From positions 136,043,460 to 136,107,459 of the forward strand of contig OW386292.2 of assembly GCA_936432065.2 (NCBI GenBank): 64,000 bases of DNA, in the 5' to 3' direction. Numbering within the stretch: the first letter of the stretch is position 1; each line of letters starts with the position of its first letter. This DNA comes from Rutpela maculata. Taxonomy: Eukaryota > Arthropoda > Insecta > Coleoptera > Cerambycidae. Below the pieces are notes generated by a model, which saw nothing but the letters and a program-made list of their open reading frames with translations, was not told where the DNA came from and did no database searches. This document shows positions 11,547 to 23,202 of this stretch, piece after piece. Made by a program: the position numbers and the translations under genes.

Positions 11547-14090
11547 TTCTTCTTCTTCTTCTTTTAGCGGGGCGACTGAGAGTCGCCGCACTCAGGCCTT
11601 GTGGCCCATTGTGCTACCGCTACGAATTTATTGAATTCCCCCATCCAGGCCGGATTCTAACCCAAAGGCCAAAATCCTTCCTATAGAGGCATTCCTTATT
11701 TCCTCCGGCACCGGAAAGCCAATGCCGAAGTGTTTGTGCCTCAAGTACATAAGACTAGGGCAGGAAGTAAGGACGTGGATGGAAGTCTCCTCCTCGTCTC
11801 CGCAGAACCTGCAGTCGGGGTTGTCAACCACCCCCATAGTGTGCAGATGTTTTCTGAAAGAGCCGTGTCCAGTCAAAAGACCTACCACGGTTCTGACCTG
11901 TTTCCTGTTTAGTCGCAGGATTTGTTCCGCTCGCTTCGGCAAGGGCCCCGAGATCAGGAGCCTCGCTTGCCGGAGTCCTGGGTAGGAGGCCCAGAAGTCA
12001 AAGAACTGAGACCGTGTCCAGTCTTCTACTGACTTTTTGGCATTTGATCTAGGGTAACCAAGAGCCGGCTCCGGACCCAGTAGGGGCCTCTGAGAGCCCC
12101 CTCTGGCCAGAGCGTCTGCCCGCTCGTTACCCTCGATGTTGCTGTGTCCTGGCACCCAGAGAAGCTTGACCCAGTTGGATGAGCCAAGTTCACAGAGAGC
12201 CTGTCTACAGTTTTGAACCAGGATTGACTTGGTCCGGACTGATGCAAAGGCCTTGAGGGCCGCTTGACTGTCGCTACATATATATATGTGCCTGTTGGAA
12301 TATTTCCTTCGGATATTCTCCTGTGCGCAGACCAAAATAGCAAAAATTTCGGTCTGGAATACCGTGGCGAATTCGCCCAAAGCATAAGAAGCTTCAGCCC
12401 TGGGCCTTTCACCATATATCCCCGCTCCAGCACTTTCCTCAAACCTCGATCCGTCTGTAAACCAGACGATATCGGCGGGCTTAAGTATGTCCTTGAGTGG
12501 GTTCCAGTCTTCCCTTTTGGGGATGACAACCTCAAAGGGTTCTGAGAAGGAGAAGGAAGGCACCATATCATCACTCCTGGCCTCCAGAAATGAGTGAGTC
12601 CCTATCGCGTTGGAAAGGGCTCTAGTGTGTCCTAATTGTTCTCCTCCGGCCTTCCACTGACCACCGCACCTCAGCCTGTAGGCCGCTTTCCGAGCCTCGG
12701 CCTCAATCACCAAGTGAAGGGGCACGAGGTCCAGAAGGACCTCCAGAGCTGCTGTGGGGGTTGTGCGTATTGCTCCTGTGACTCCCAAACAGGCGAGTCT
12801 TTGGAGTTGTCTTAGCTTCTGTTGAATATAAAGCCTGGTTACAGCAGGCCACCACACAACAGAAGCATAAGTGATCATTGGTCTTACTATCACAGTATAG
12901 TACCACATTGTTACCCTGGGGTTTAACCCCCATGTTTTTCCAAAGGTCCTTCTACATACCCACAGGGTTGTAGTGGCCCTTTGTATTTGTCTCTCTATGT
13001 GATCTTTCCAGGTCAGCTTAGAGTCCAGGATAACACCCAGATACTTCACCGTCCTGGAGATCGTTAGGGTCGTGTCATAGAGTACTGGCTCGACGAAACC
13101 GTCTAGCCTGCGCCTCCTAGTGAAAATTACCAGTACTGCCTTAGAGGGGTTGACTCTAAGGCCCTGTACGATCTGCAAGGCCCTTTGCAAGAGCCCGCTA
13201 ACCGTATTTGGGAATTTTCCTGAGATGATAATTGCTAGGTCATCTGCGTAACCTTGAGCAAAAAGACCCTCGTTCTCGAGTTCCTGGAGTAGACCATCGA
13301 GAACAAGGTTCCATAGCAGAGGGGAGAGGACGCCTCCTTGTGGGCAGCCTCTCCTGACCGAAACTTTTACTGCCGTTTCCTCGTTGGCAGCAATAATTTG
13401 CCTTCCCGCCAACATGGCCCTCAACCATCTAATGATGGTGTCATCGATGCCATGATAGGCGGCCGCGGCGCAGATTGAGTCGAAGGAGGTATTATGAAAT
13501 GCTCCCTCGATGTCCAAAAAAGCACCGGCCGCAAGTTCCTTGTGGTGCAGCGCCTTCTCGATCCTGGAAACGATCGGGTCAAGGGCTGTCTCCACTGACT
13601 TCCCGGCCTGGTAAGCGTGTTGCGACGGATGCAGAGGCGCTAAGGTCAGTGCCCCGTCTTTAACAAACCTTTCAACCAACCTCTCTAATGTTTTGAGCAG
13701 GAAGGATGTAAGGCTGATTGCTCTGTAGGATTTGGCAGTATCGTACGATGTACGTCCTGCTTTAGGTATGAAAACAACTTTGACGGCCCTCCAGGGTATG
13801 GGAATGTACCCGATGGCCAGACAGGTTCTCAGTAAGTGATAGACCGGACGTATGAGTGTCTCTAGCCCTTCCTGGAGAAGTGCCGGAAACACTCCGTCCG
13901 GTCCTGGGCTTTTGAATGGTTCAAAGGTGGAAATAGCCCACTTGACCCTTTCCACTGTTACCACCCTTGAGGCCGTCCTCCAATCCGCTGCCGTGACAGC
14001 AGCGCGGGGAGGCCGAGGGGCTGGCATTTCCTCCGTGTCCTCAACGGATTCAGGGAAATGAGTTTCTAGTAGATACTTGAGGCACTCCTC
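11547..14090 (-). mobile_element. 5'-truncated I/R1-group LINE with exact target duplication
   Basis: Bounded by a perfect 13-bp duplication, CTCCAAAATGATC, at 11534-11546 and 14091-14103. On the minus strand it ends with a (GAA)5-like tail at 11547-11561, next to the left duplication. The 5' end is cut inside ORF2 just before the RT, as expected from incomplete reverse transcription. Much richer in GC than its surroundings. Confidence 0.9.
11628..14090 (-). CDS. LINE ORF2 fragment: reverse transcriptase, RNase H, CCHC knuckle
   Basis: An uninterrupted frame of about 820 codons covering the C-terminal three quarters of a non-LTR ORF2. Visible in order: the RT fingers (KSPGPDG, then SYRAISLTS), FLDIEGAF, GCPQGGVLSPLLWN, the intact catalytic YADD at 13239-13250, KYLGVILD; then an RNase H domain with the Asp-Glu-Asp set (TDGS, QTEIFA, CSDSQAAL); then a C-terminal knuckle C-x2-C-x8-H-x4-C near 11755-11810. 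RT plus RNase H plus a C-terminal knuckle fits the I group (I, R1, LOA). Endonuclease and ORF1 are absent through 5' truncation, so it cannot move on its own. The first four codons of the open frame lie in the target duplication. The lack of frameshifts implies a young insertion. Confidence 0.88.
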   Translation of the reverse strand, partial: EECLKYLLETHFPESVEDTEEMPAPRPPRAAVTAADWRTASRVVTVERVKWAISTFEPFKSPGPDGVFPALLQEGLETLIRPVYHLLRTCLAIGYIPIPWRAVKVVFIPKAGRTSYDTAKSYRAISLTSFLLKTLERLVERFVKDGALTLAPLHPSQHAYQAGKSVETALDPIVSRIEKALHHKELAAGAFLDIEGAFHNTSFDSICAAAAYHGIDDTIIRWLRAMLAGRQIIAANEETAVKVSVRRGCPQGGVLSPLLWNLVLDGLLQELENEGLFAQGYADDLAIIISGKFPNTVSGLLQRALQIVQGLRVNPSKAVLVIFTRRRRLDGFVEPVLYDTTLTISRTVKYLGVILDSKLTWKDHIERQIQRATTTLWVCRRTFGKTWGLNPRVTMWYYTVIVRPMITYASVVWWPAVTRLYIQQKLRQLQRLACLGVTGAIRTTPTAALEVLLDLVPLHLVIEAEARKAAYRLRCGGQWKAGGEQLGHTRALSNAIGTHSFLEARSDDMVPSFSFSEPFEVVIPKREDWNPLKDILKPADIVWFTDGSRFEESAGAGIYGERPRAEASYALGEFATVFQTEIFAILVCAQENIRRKYSNRHIYICSDSQAALKAFASVRTKSILVQNCRQALCELGSSNWVKLLWVPGHSNIEGNERADALARGGSQRPLLGPEPALGYPRSNAKKSVEDWTRSQFFDFWASYPGLRQARLLISGPLPKRAEQILRLNRKQVRTVVGLLTGHGSFRKHLHTMGVVDNPDCRFCGDEEETSIHVLTSCPSLMYLRHKHFGIGFPVPEEIRNASIGRILAFGLESGLDGGIQ

Positions 14091-14934
14091 CTCCAAAATG
14101 ATCAATAAACAAAAAAATATAATTAATTTCCAGTTTGTACTTTCTGTAATTGGCCCGTAACATTTTTTCGATAAAGTAATACTTTTCGAGATACTCGACG
14201 AAAGCCGTTTGGAAATACCTTTTTTTAAAGCTAAAATCTCAATTTTGAAGTTGTAACTTAAAAACTATCAATTTATGTGAAAAATTGCATAAAACCTTTT
14301 CTTCTTAAAATTTGATTCTACTTCAGCTCCAATAAATATATACATTTTTTAAGTGCCACCTCCTGAGAGGGGGTGGCATCCACCCCCTATAAATTAGCAA
14401 GTCCCTGCACAATATAGAAACTTTTCTGTGAATCATTTACTATTATACTGCCAAAAATGAACGAAATCCGTTCAATATGACATTTTGCATATTTTTTACC
14501 TCTAGGTACTGTACTATACTGAACAAAGAATGTTATTAAGCATATTGTAGACTAAACACTTTTATTTTCTCTTAATGCACTTGTATGTAAATTGATATGT
14601 TGATAGTTGAATTCTAACCTTGCAACCAGTTCTTTATTCTTGCTTCCAGATATTTTACGGCCAGGACACTTAAGCCAGCGCCTTAATTGAGCGCAAGTGT
14701 GTTCTTCCACTCATGTGTACTAATTTTGCACCGTCAATCACACTTTCGTCTAAATTAATGTGAAAAAATGATACCTGTCCAGCCATTTTGACAATCAAGT
14801 GTCCGAACATTTCATAGTTCCCGCAAGCAAACATAGCGACAGCGCATGCGCACTTCTATGATGAAAAGGCCTATTAAAAAAGTATACTAGTAACTGTAGT
14901 GATGATGTTAATCATTTGAGAATCTTTCATAAAA

Positions 14935-15060
14935 TGCCAAGAGCATAAAAAATAAAGCTGAATGTTTTGAAATACAATTAGAGCAGCAACAAATAGATAT
15001 TGCCTGTTTTACTGAACACTGAACGAAAGATGAAAGAGATTTTTCGCCAAAACAGGTGAC
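14935..15060 (+). pseudogene. LINE ORF2 start: endonuclease N-terminus fragment
   Basis: The plus strand reads A-K-S-I-K-N-K-A-E-C-F-E-I, then Q-Q-Q-I-D-I-A-C-F-T-E-H. This is the hallmark N-terminus of an APE-type LINE endonuclease (N-x-R-S-x-x-N-K ... D-I-x-x-x-T-E-H/T). A stop follows soon after. It probably belongs to the same LINE as the ORF1 fragment at 9905-10195, now separated by the 10200-14880 insertion. Downstream to about 15460 the reading is too decayed to follow. Confidence 0.55.
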
Positions 15061-15880
15061 AGATTCGTTTTCAGCACCCCAAAATTAGTAAAAAGAAGAT
15101 GGCTCCCACACTTTACCACTCCAAAAAAGCCCTTTTTTAACATTGTTCTTTACCATATGGATATTACAATGCAATGAAGAAAATGTCAATGCACTACCAC
15201 CTTGAATCAAAACCAAGCAACAAGTGCTTCTCAATCGACAATGGAATACAAAGAAAAACGACGTAGAAACTAGTCAATACAATAGATATGTATTTTTAAT
15301 TTATTTAAAAGGCAAAATATTTTCAGATGAGAGTTATGTAGGTATGTTAAATTTACTAATACTTCTATTAATAAAATTATTAAATTATATTATTATATTA
15401 TTATTACTTAAGCTTATGGTTTCTATTTATTTTATCTATGATTAAATATACCTTTGAATATGCGACTGTATTTAAATGTAGCTTCCTGAGGTAGGTGACC
15501 AACAATACATTACCCTTTCAGGACCGAAGCGGATCGGAGTGATTTACCTGTAGGACAGAAGTGGGTAGCCTATGCGTGTTCGTACGGTTCCAGTACCTAA
15601 ATTCAATATTAGACAGAAGAAAATTCCATATATTTCATGTAAAATTACAGTAGAATATTATAAAACTAGTAAGTACGTACTGCACAATAAATTTAGGCAA
15701 ACTGACGTACTTCTTTGATGATCTCAATGTAGTTACGCATAGGATGGATGCTCCCCATTACTGAAAAAGCAACAAATAAAATGTAGATGTGAGTGAGGCC
15801 AATGTGATTTATTTGTCTATTAAATATCCCAATGAACAATTTTCCTCACCTGAAGTAACTGACTATTTTCATAAGTGGTT
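15061..15880. other. Decayed LINE tail and unassigned DNA
   Basis: No convincing coding segment. 15224-15445 is an open frame of low-complexity AT-rich sequence and is probably chance. 15480-15600 is a GC-richer patch (GGACCGAAGCGGATCGGAG) that I could not assign. Confidence 0.3.
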
Positions 15881-18190
15881 TATTAAGGTTGTGAGTTTAT
15901 ATTTGTGGTTTATAAGATTACTAAATGGTTGTCAAGTTTTATAGGAGGTATTTAAAATCACAGATTAGAAACAAATCAGATATTTCACTTATGACGTATC
16001 ATGGTTTAGCCCTGTCAAAAAATCCTATTTCAAACTTATAGATAATTATAAATTTTTTATGGGTAATCATAAGAGACTATCTGGTTTATAAGGTTTTATA
16101 CAGTATATTAATTTTGCCATATAGAAATTATATTGGGATGAATAGGTATCTAAAGGAGTCTTAATTGAGTTGGAATACCCATGTTGTTATTGGTATGTTT
16201 CCATAAGTGTTTATACTAAAGACAGTTTTTATGTGGCATTACAACTTTTAAATTGATAAGTTCTCATGGGATCTGAATAGTTTTGAAACTGAAAATGTTT
16301 CATTAGTAAAATCAAATACGAGTTCTGTAATCTTTTATAAGAAACAATTAGTATATGGTTTTTGTAAGATCTGAGAGGTTGTTATCAGTTTAGTTTATAT
16401 AATAATTTAATGAGGATTTATAAGGATACGTATTAAAAAGTGTTAATAAGGTATTACATCGAATATTTTTGTGGCTTTTTACGGGATCTGAAGAGTAATG
16501 AAATTGAAAATATACATTAAGGAGTTCCTAGCAGACATTTTATACATTTTTATAAGGATATATTTGTACTTATTTTTATAAGACTTCATGGGTATATATC
16601 AGTTTAGTTTATATAAGAATTTAATGGAAACGTGTAAGGACGCATGTTAAAAATTATGAATAAGGTATTATCGAATACTTTTGTGAGTTTTTTGGAATCT
16701 GAAGAGTAATGAAATTGAAAAGATATACCAAGGAGTTCCTATAGTAGGCATTTTATACATTTTTATAAGGATATATTTGTACTTATTTTTATAAGACTTC
16801 GTGGGTCCATATCAGTTTAGTTTATATAAGAATTTAATAAGGATTTATAGGGACATCTATTAAAAAGTATTAATAATGATTTACAACTATTAATTTGATA
16901 AGTGTTCATGGGGTTCCAATAGTAGTAAAACTAATAATGTTTCATCAGGAAACCAGGGATGAATTTTATAACATTTAATAAGAAATAATTAGTATATATA
17001 AGATTTGAAGGGTTATTATTAGTTTAGTTTTATATAAGAATTTAATAAGGATTTCTCAGTGCACCCATTGAAAAGTATTATTTACAACTATTAATTTGAA
17101 CATTTTTCATGGGATTTCAACACTAGTCAACCTAAAAAAGTTACAATACTTACTAAACTAAACTTACTAATACAATAGATTTCATATAATTTACATTAAA
17201 ATCCATTGTAAGTATACACATTGTATTTTAGAAAACCCTCTTATTCCCATAAAAGCATAAAAATTTTACAATAGACCAAGCGAGGAATATACATTAAAAA
17301 CTCACATAATCTATAAAATGTTCGTGTTTCAAACGCCATAAATACTTATAGGCCTCGTACTGAGAGTTTACATTAATATCTTTCAAATTCAGATAAAAAC
17401 CTATAAAACTTTAATTACCATAAATACTTATAAATATACTGATAGATTTCATTCAGAGAATTTACTTTAAAACCCCATTGCATATCCTCGTAGAATTTTA
17501 TAAAAACTTCGTGTTTATTATTAAAACGTGCAAGTGTTGATAGACTTCAGGCAAGGAATTTACATTCAAAACACATTTCAAATATTTCAAGAACTTAGAC
17601 ACATCTGAACCTTTAAAATCTTCGTATTTCAAACACCATATAAGAACTTACAAATACTGATAGGCCTCGTATGGAGAATTTTCATTAAAAATACTTTTCA
17701 AATACATATAAAATATCTATAACACTTCATTAAAAACTTCGTATTTCCTATTAATATATGCAAATGCTGGTAGACCTCAGGTAAGGAATTTACATTAAAA
17801 TCACATCTCAAATAGCCACATCAAACCATATTCAGAACTTATAAAAAACTTTGTATTTAAAATACTATAAAAACTTAATTATACTAATACATATAACTAC
17901 TGATAGACTCCATATAGGTAATTTACATTAAAAATCCATTGTACGCAGCAAATATTATAAAAAATTCGCATTTCCTATTAATATATGCAAATGCTGATAA
18001 ACCTCAGGCAAGGAATTCACATTAAAAACACATTTCAAATAGCCGCACATCAGACCACATTTAGAACTTATAAAAAAACTTTGTATTTCAAATACTATAA
18101 AAACTTACGTATACTAATAAGTTTCATACGAGGAATGTACATTTAAAACACACACACACATAATTAAAACTTATGAAAGTTTAGTGTTAC
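15880..18190. repeat. Palindromic tandem array, ~210-bp units in one arm, ~115/230-bp in the other
   Basis: The left arm (about 16180-17140) repeats a block with AGTTTAGTTTATATAAGAA at about 16391, 16600, 16820 and 17026, period ~210-220 bp. The right arm (about 17150-18180) repeats GGAATTTACATTAAAA every 95-130 bp, with a ~230-bp higher period (GACCTCAGGYAAGGAAT at about 17775 and 18005). The two arms are diverged inverted copies (AATTTTATAACATTTAATA against TATTAATATATG...TTTATAA). No ORF. The array ends at the shared module at 18195. Similar units reappear at 19103-19253 and 25135-25365. Confidence 0.6.
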
Positions 18191-18194
18191 ATAC

Positions 18195-18345
18195 TCCAGC
18201 CTCCAGTAGAGGGAGCTGTTATACATGTCGCTAATTCATATCTAATGTAATGTGACCTAAGAAACTAGCGTGGACTTGTTAAATTAAAAGTAAAGCAGTC
18301 TCTTTTACTGCTAACTTATTAACTGCGTTTAGGCTAGAACGCTAG
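18195..18345 (+). repeat. Conserved ~145-bp module flanking palindromic arrays, copy 1
   Basis: Begins CTCCAGCCTCCAGTAGAGGG, then TTCATATCTAATGTAATGTG, ACCTAAGAAACT, AAAGCAGTCTCTTTTACTGC and TTAGGCTAGAAC. The reverse complement of 33470-33612 follows the same order with about four in five bases shared. In both places one edge of a palindromic tandem array starts exactly beside the CTCCAG end. Function unknown; not coding. Confidence 0.65.
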
Positions 18346-18402
18346 AGCAAACGAGAGGACTTTTGCAGTATTTAGTGTTTACCACTATATTACTATTGAT
18401 AT

Positions 18403-19094
18403 TAGAGATGGGCAAAGTAACTCTTTTTACCGATCCGCCTCTTCGCATCTGGCTCCTATAAACGAGCCGGCTCAGTGAGTTGACTCAAAAGAGCTACATG
18501 ACTCACAATTCACTTAATAACCCACACGGTTCGCATGTCATGAGCGCGTTGAAAAGTTATATGAGCGGGTAGGGTAAAGATGTCATTTGCTGTTTGTTGA
18601 CACAAACCAAGTCAGGACTCAGGTCGGTTCACGTTAGTTGACTCTTGCCACTGTGGAGATTCGGAGAGATAATTTTTTACACACTTTTATAGAGACAAAT
18701 ACGCGCATTCTAATTATTATAAATACCTACATTTGTAAGCAACTTACTTATTATATTAACTATATTCCAACAGACATTTTAAGATGCCACCATTCAGAAA
18801 AAATAGCGAGATTTGGAATCATTTCTCTACTAAACAGTGAAAGTCGGTTCGCACACCAATCACATCAAACACAATGCCTATTCACAAACATAATCAGCTG
18901 ATTCAAGTGAACCGAATTATCTGAAGAACCGAACGACTCGTTTCTATTCTATTTGTCACCGACGTTGGAGTCGTGGTGACTCGACGGCTGTAAATGGGCC
19001 GGCATTCATGAAAAGAGCCGAGAGTAATTCGGAAATCGCGATCCGATTCACTTGACTCGCAGTACTGAGCCGGCTCACGAGTTACCCATGCCTA
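18403..19094. mobile_element. hAT-like non-autonomous element
   Basis: 692 bp, starting TAGAGATGGGC and ending with the inverse CCCATGCCTA, flanked by an 8-bp duplication ATTGATAT at 18395-18402 and 19095-19102. TIRs of this form and 8-bp duplications are the hAT signature. The interior repeats GAGCCGGCTC-like palindromic words and shows no transposase. Confidence 0.8.
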
Positions 19095-19102
19095 ATTGAT
19101 AT

Positions 19103-19253
19103 TTGAAATATTAATAGCAAGTAAACAATATTTACTTACCTATGTAAGTTTATGGGATTTGGCATTAAAAATATATTTCAAATCACAACCACAATCTGTA
19201 AAAAAACCTATTAATACTAATAGAAATTCTATGGGAAATTTACATTCACCCCA
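19103..19253. repeat. Array-unit fragment, left of a 5.9 kb insertion
   Basis: Contains ACTAATAGAAATTCTATGGG and AAATTTACATTCA, matching the units of the 17150-18180 array. It breaks off at about 19253 and appears to resume at 25135. Confidence 0.5.
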
Positions 19254-19319
19254 GCAAACCAAACCACATCATTTTAACATCATAATGATGTGATTTTTGC
19301 AACAGTGACGTCGTTATTC

Positions 19320-19455
19320 TTGTTTGCAAGTGTCCTTGGAACTGTTTATAATCGAAATTATATGTGTTGTAGCCTTCTAATTTTTTGACTTGTGTAAATA
19401 CTGTTGTATATTAAACACCAATAAATTATCTTATCTTATCTTATCTTATCTTAAC
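19320..19455 (+). mobile_element. 3' tail of a LINE with (TTATC)n
   Basis: AT-rich 3'UTR-like sequence ending CCAATAAATTATC followed by about six TTATC repeats (19425-19454). Short-repeat tails of this kind are typical of several LINE clades. No coding part remains. Confidence 0.5.
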
Positions 19456-19594
19456 CACGTGGAAATGCCGTCACAGTGACGCTAAAAGGCCGCACTCAGC
19501 CACGTCGTCAAAAGTGACTTACTTATTTTCCACTTTTCAGCCACATCAGTACCACTCATTTGTGATATAGATAGGATCATATTGTGTACAAAAA

Positions 19595-20408
19595 ATATAT
19601 ATTATAACAACTTGAATGTTACCGCCCAATTACTTTTAAAATAAATAAAAAGAATCTATATTGCAACAGATAAATCTACTTTTATATTACGAAAAAATAG
19701 CTCCATTGAAACTTAAAAATTACTGATTAAAGATTAATATTTTATATCCGTCTCCAAAAAATGATGAATTTTTGAATAAATTATGTTTCCTCATTGAATT
19801 TTTTATTGTTTTTTTATCGAAAAAAATTATTTCATTAAAGTCGGCTGACATTTTATACCTTGTGTGTGATTTTACATTCTGAAAAACTTTTCTCATTTTT
19901 TTTTTCATTTTGAAAAATAAAGGTGAACTTATATTATTTCTTAAATATTTGTTTCAAAATTCTCCTGCATACCTAAAATTATTCTCGTAGCATAATATAG
20001 TTACATATATAATTAGCTGTATATGAGAATATAATTTTAGATATACAGGGTGATTTGTAAACAAATATTTAAGAAATAAGTACACCTTTATTTTTCTAAA
20101 TGAAAAAAAATAAAGAGAAAAGTTGTTCAGAATGTATAATCATACACTAAGTATAAAACGTCAGCCGACTTTGATGAAATAATTTTTTTCGATTAAAAAC
20201 AATACAAAATTCAATATGAGGAAATATAATTTATTCAAAATTAATCATTTTATATTGGAGCCGGGTATAAATATAAATCTTTCATCGTTATTTCATTGAG
20301 TTATTTTTTTCGTAATATAAAAGAAGATTTATTTGTTGCAATATAGATTCTTTTCATTTATTTTAAAATTAACTCAGCGGTAACATTCAAGTTGTTATAA
20401 TATACATT
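19595..20408. mobile_element. Foldback element, ~365-bp arms
   Basis: The left arm at 19595-19960 and right arm at 20050-20408 are inverted copies (TTATAACAACTTGAATGTTA at the left end, its complement at the right) around a ~90-bp spacer. The right part of the spacer holds ACAGGGTGATT, a motif common at insect element ends. No ORF beyond chance. Confidence 0.75.
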
Positions 20409-22820
20409 ATAAAGCGACATAATTTATTTACAATTCATTTTTATTTTAATGACTTACTTCAAACAAAACATTTCATCAAAGTAGCCTAATATTGCTGAAA
20501 TTTTACACAAAAAAGTATATTTCACATTCGCTTTACTTACCTTTTCCTTAAATTTTTCTTGAGATTTCGGAAAATATATAAAAAGGCAGTTCATACATAA
20601 TCGTTTGATATTTGCTTAAATAATCTTGCACATATCCCTAGATATTTTAATCATTTTATAGCACATATATTACTCACTAAAGTGGGGTCCCAGAAAATGT
20701 CTCTAAATAAAATAATAGAAATTAGATTTAAAAATATAAAAAGTATTAAATAAATTTGAAGTGATCAATGAAACAAACATTTCCGAAACTATATATATTC
20801 AAGATATAATTACAGGTATGCCTTATAATATAAATTCACCTAGCTATTTCTTTCTTGATCTTCTTTGATCCCTATAACGGATTAAGTATCACAATTATCT
20901 CATAGTCAAAGTCTGCTGTGGCTGGAACTATTTTTCATACCACATCTAAAAATTTATAAAAAATTAATTATCACAGTTTAAAAATGTTTAATAAGATTTG
21001 GTATCATTTATGTCAGTAAAAATAATGTTAAAAGTTGAGTGTTGGTAGTGGTAATGTCAAGTTCAACCACACACTCGTTTTGTTATTAAAGTAAAAAACC
21101 GCTGCCAAGGAATCACTACTTCCACATCCAGATTTTCTATCCAAGTCTCTCATAACGAAAAAATTTTGTATGTGGAAATAATTGTTTATAGAACTTTAAT
21201 AATATAATATTTGAAATCGTCTACCCCAAAAACCCATAAAACGATATCCCACACGGTAGTGGGGTGGGGGTGGTGAAGTAGAAAGAATATTTTGAGACTT
21301 TTGGTTCTTGTACACACACTAAATCACAATTTTATTTTCATCTCCTTTAATAATGGAGTAGAGGTGGTAATGGGGGTGGCTAATGCCAAAAATTTTTTTA
21401 AACCTTAGCTTCTCTTGTATCACTAAATACCAATTTTGTGGACTCTTACCTGCTTGATTTACCGATTTACCCCCAATCTACCCCCTATTTACCACATTTT
21501 ACCCCCCAACCCTTCGACGGAATAAGATGAAAATATAATCTAGTTCCAGATCCCGTTAAAGTACATACGTGTACCAAATTTCAAGTCAATATCTTAAACG
21601 ACTCCAGAGTAAACGTGGGCACAAAAAAAGTTACAGACCGACAGACAGAAATTTTTTTGTCGCTCAAATTTAAAATCTCAACGTTTGATGACATTCTAAG
21701 CCTATCTGAATAATAAAAATTTTCAAAAATTTTTTTGTCGTTACCGTACTTCCACTGGTTGTGGAAGTAATTAAATTTAATTTTAATAGCTTACATCTTT
21801 AGAACAACTTCATTGACACTATTGAAAATATAAAAAAAAAGGATGACGATTGAAAATAAACTACTATTTTGTAAAACATGAATTAGCAATAAAGATACGA
21901 ATTCAGAATTTGATTCTAGCAGGGCATGCAGAATACGGTTCTAAAATTATTTGAACTTTGTATCACTTCTTGATTCGTGGACACCATTTGAATTCTATCT
22001 CTAGCAAAGTAATAAAGTTTCGATGAGACTTAAAATATGACACTAAGTATACACTAAATTAAAAATTAAACAAAAAAAAAACTGAAGGTGAAGTTTCTCA
22101 TTACCGAAACGAGTATTTCAATATGAAACAATAAAGAATATACGTTTTTTTATAGAGCCTTATTATAGCTACAGAAAAAATTGGTAAAAACAGCAGCTTG
22201 CACAAAATTCAAATGCAAAATGTCTAAGATTTTAGAACTTATATAAACTTACCATCTTTTCTCTCATTATACTGCCACTGCCAGAAGCCCTACGAATGAA
22301 GATAGTTTTAATTGTCTATTATAACATTCTAAAATAGAGAAAATGTATAAGTACCTAAATTATTCCAGTTAAATAGGGAGGATTAGAGGAAAAAACTGAT
22401 ACCTAAAGTTTTGAAACTTGGCAGAGATGTTCATTAAGGCCCACTGTTTAAACATACTTAAAGTCGTCAACTCTATCTCTTACGCTCGCGCCGCCATCTG
22501 AAAAAATGGTGCTCATATTAAGTTTTTTTTTCTTATATTTCGCTATCCATTAGAGATATTGAAATTAAGTCTCCAATAAAAAGTAAAGCTTATAAAATTC
22601 TCTATAAAAAATGTAATATAATATTTTCCCGTATCTATTATTATCATCTTCTAAAATAGGAAATTACATTTGATCAACACATTTCTAAACCGGAAATCAC
22701 TCGTAAAAAAAATTCATATTATTATGTTAATTCTAGAATTCCCAATAACTTTAAAATATCCGTCGAATATCTGTTTGTCAGTCTGTCAGTTTGTCCACCT
22801 GTCTCTCTGTACAACACTTT
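20409..22820. other. Unassigned AT-rich DNA with one dispersed-repeat segment
   Basis: No gene found. 21530-21760 carries the 'ACCAAATTTCAAGTCAAT ... ACAGACCGACAGACAGA' type segment, related in style to the copies at 23545 and 53090. The outer edges of that segment contain inverted CTTCCACA/TGTGGAAG words (about 21120 and 21755), suggesting a ~650-bp element. Confidence 0.35.
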
Positions 22821-23202
22821 CTTTTTTTTTTAACTATTTAACGTCGGCCTATTTCCGCTACCAGGGCCTATCACTGACGCCAGGAGACGAGCTACCCCCA
22901 ACCTGGAAATTTTGCCGAACCTCTTCCGTTAAGAAGAGTAGGGATCTTTTACTTGCCTAACATTTAATAGACAAGGGACCGCCTGCTTTACATCCCCTCC
23001 GAAGGATGGTATATCCACTACGTAATCCTTGCCTGAATTACGTAACTTCTGCGTATACAGTGATATACAAGCCGCTAAAAGGTGGAACGAGAACGCTGTA
23101 TTTCCCAAGATGGGACCCCATCCAAGTACTAACCGCGCTCGATGTTGCTTCAACGGAATATCGACTGATATTCACATTGAAGTCGCCTCTTCGCTCGCCC
23201 AC
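22821..23202 (-). mobile_element. 5S-headed SINE, copy 2
   Basis: Near-full-length copy of the 11007-11400 SINE in reverse orientation. The poly-T at 22822-22831 is its A-tail; the 5S-like head lies at about 23110-23160 (CCAAGTACTAACCGCGCTCG). Short imperfect flanking repeats (ACACTTT) sit on both sides. Small ORFs here are shadows of the SINE. Confidence 0.8.

Larger units (their letters stand above)
10200..14880. mobile_element. TIR element interrupting a LINE, itself hit by SINE and LINE
   Basis: The ends are inverted copies of ~80 bp: ACCTTTTCATCATAGA near 10205 against TCTATGATGAAAAGG near 14868, with GCATGCG and ATGTTTG blocks matching inside. A further inverted pair (GGAGATATTTAAGTTTA) lies at about 10708 and 11522. 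Removing the nested SINE and LINE leaves about 1.7 kb without coding capacity. The flanks are the ORF1 end and ORF2 start of one LINE. Confidence 0.5.

Noticed and set aside
11722..14061. Several plus- and minus-strand ORFs of 60-180 codons
   Set aside because: They are other-frame shadows of the long LINE RT-RNase H frame in a GC-rich stretch.
11090..23160. Functional 5S rRNA genes at 11050-11130 and 23110-23160
   Set aside because: Only part of 5S is present, fused to a SINE body with an A-tail and target duplication.
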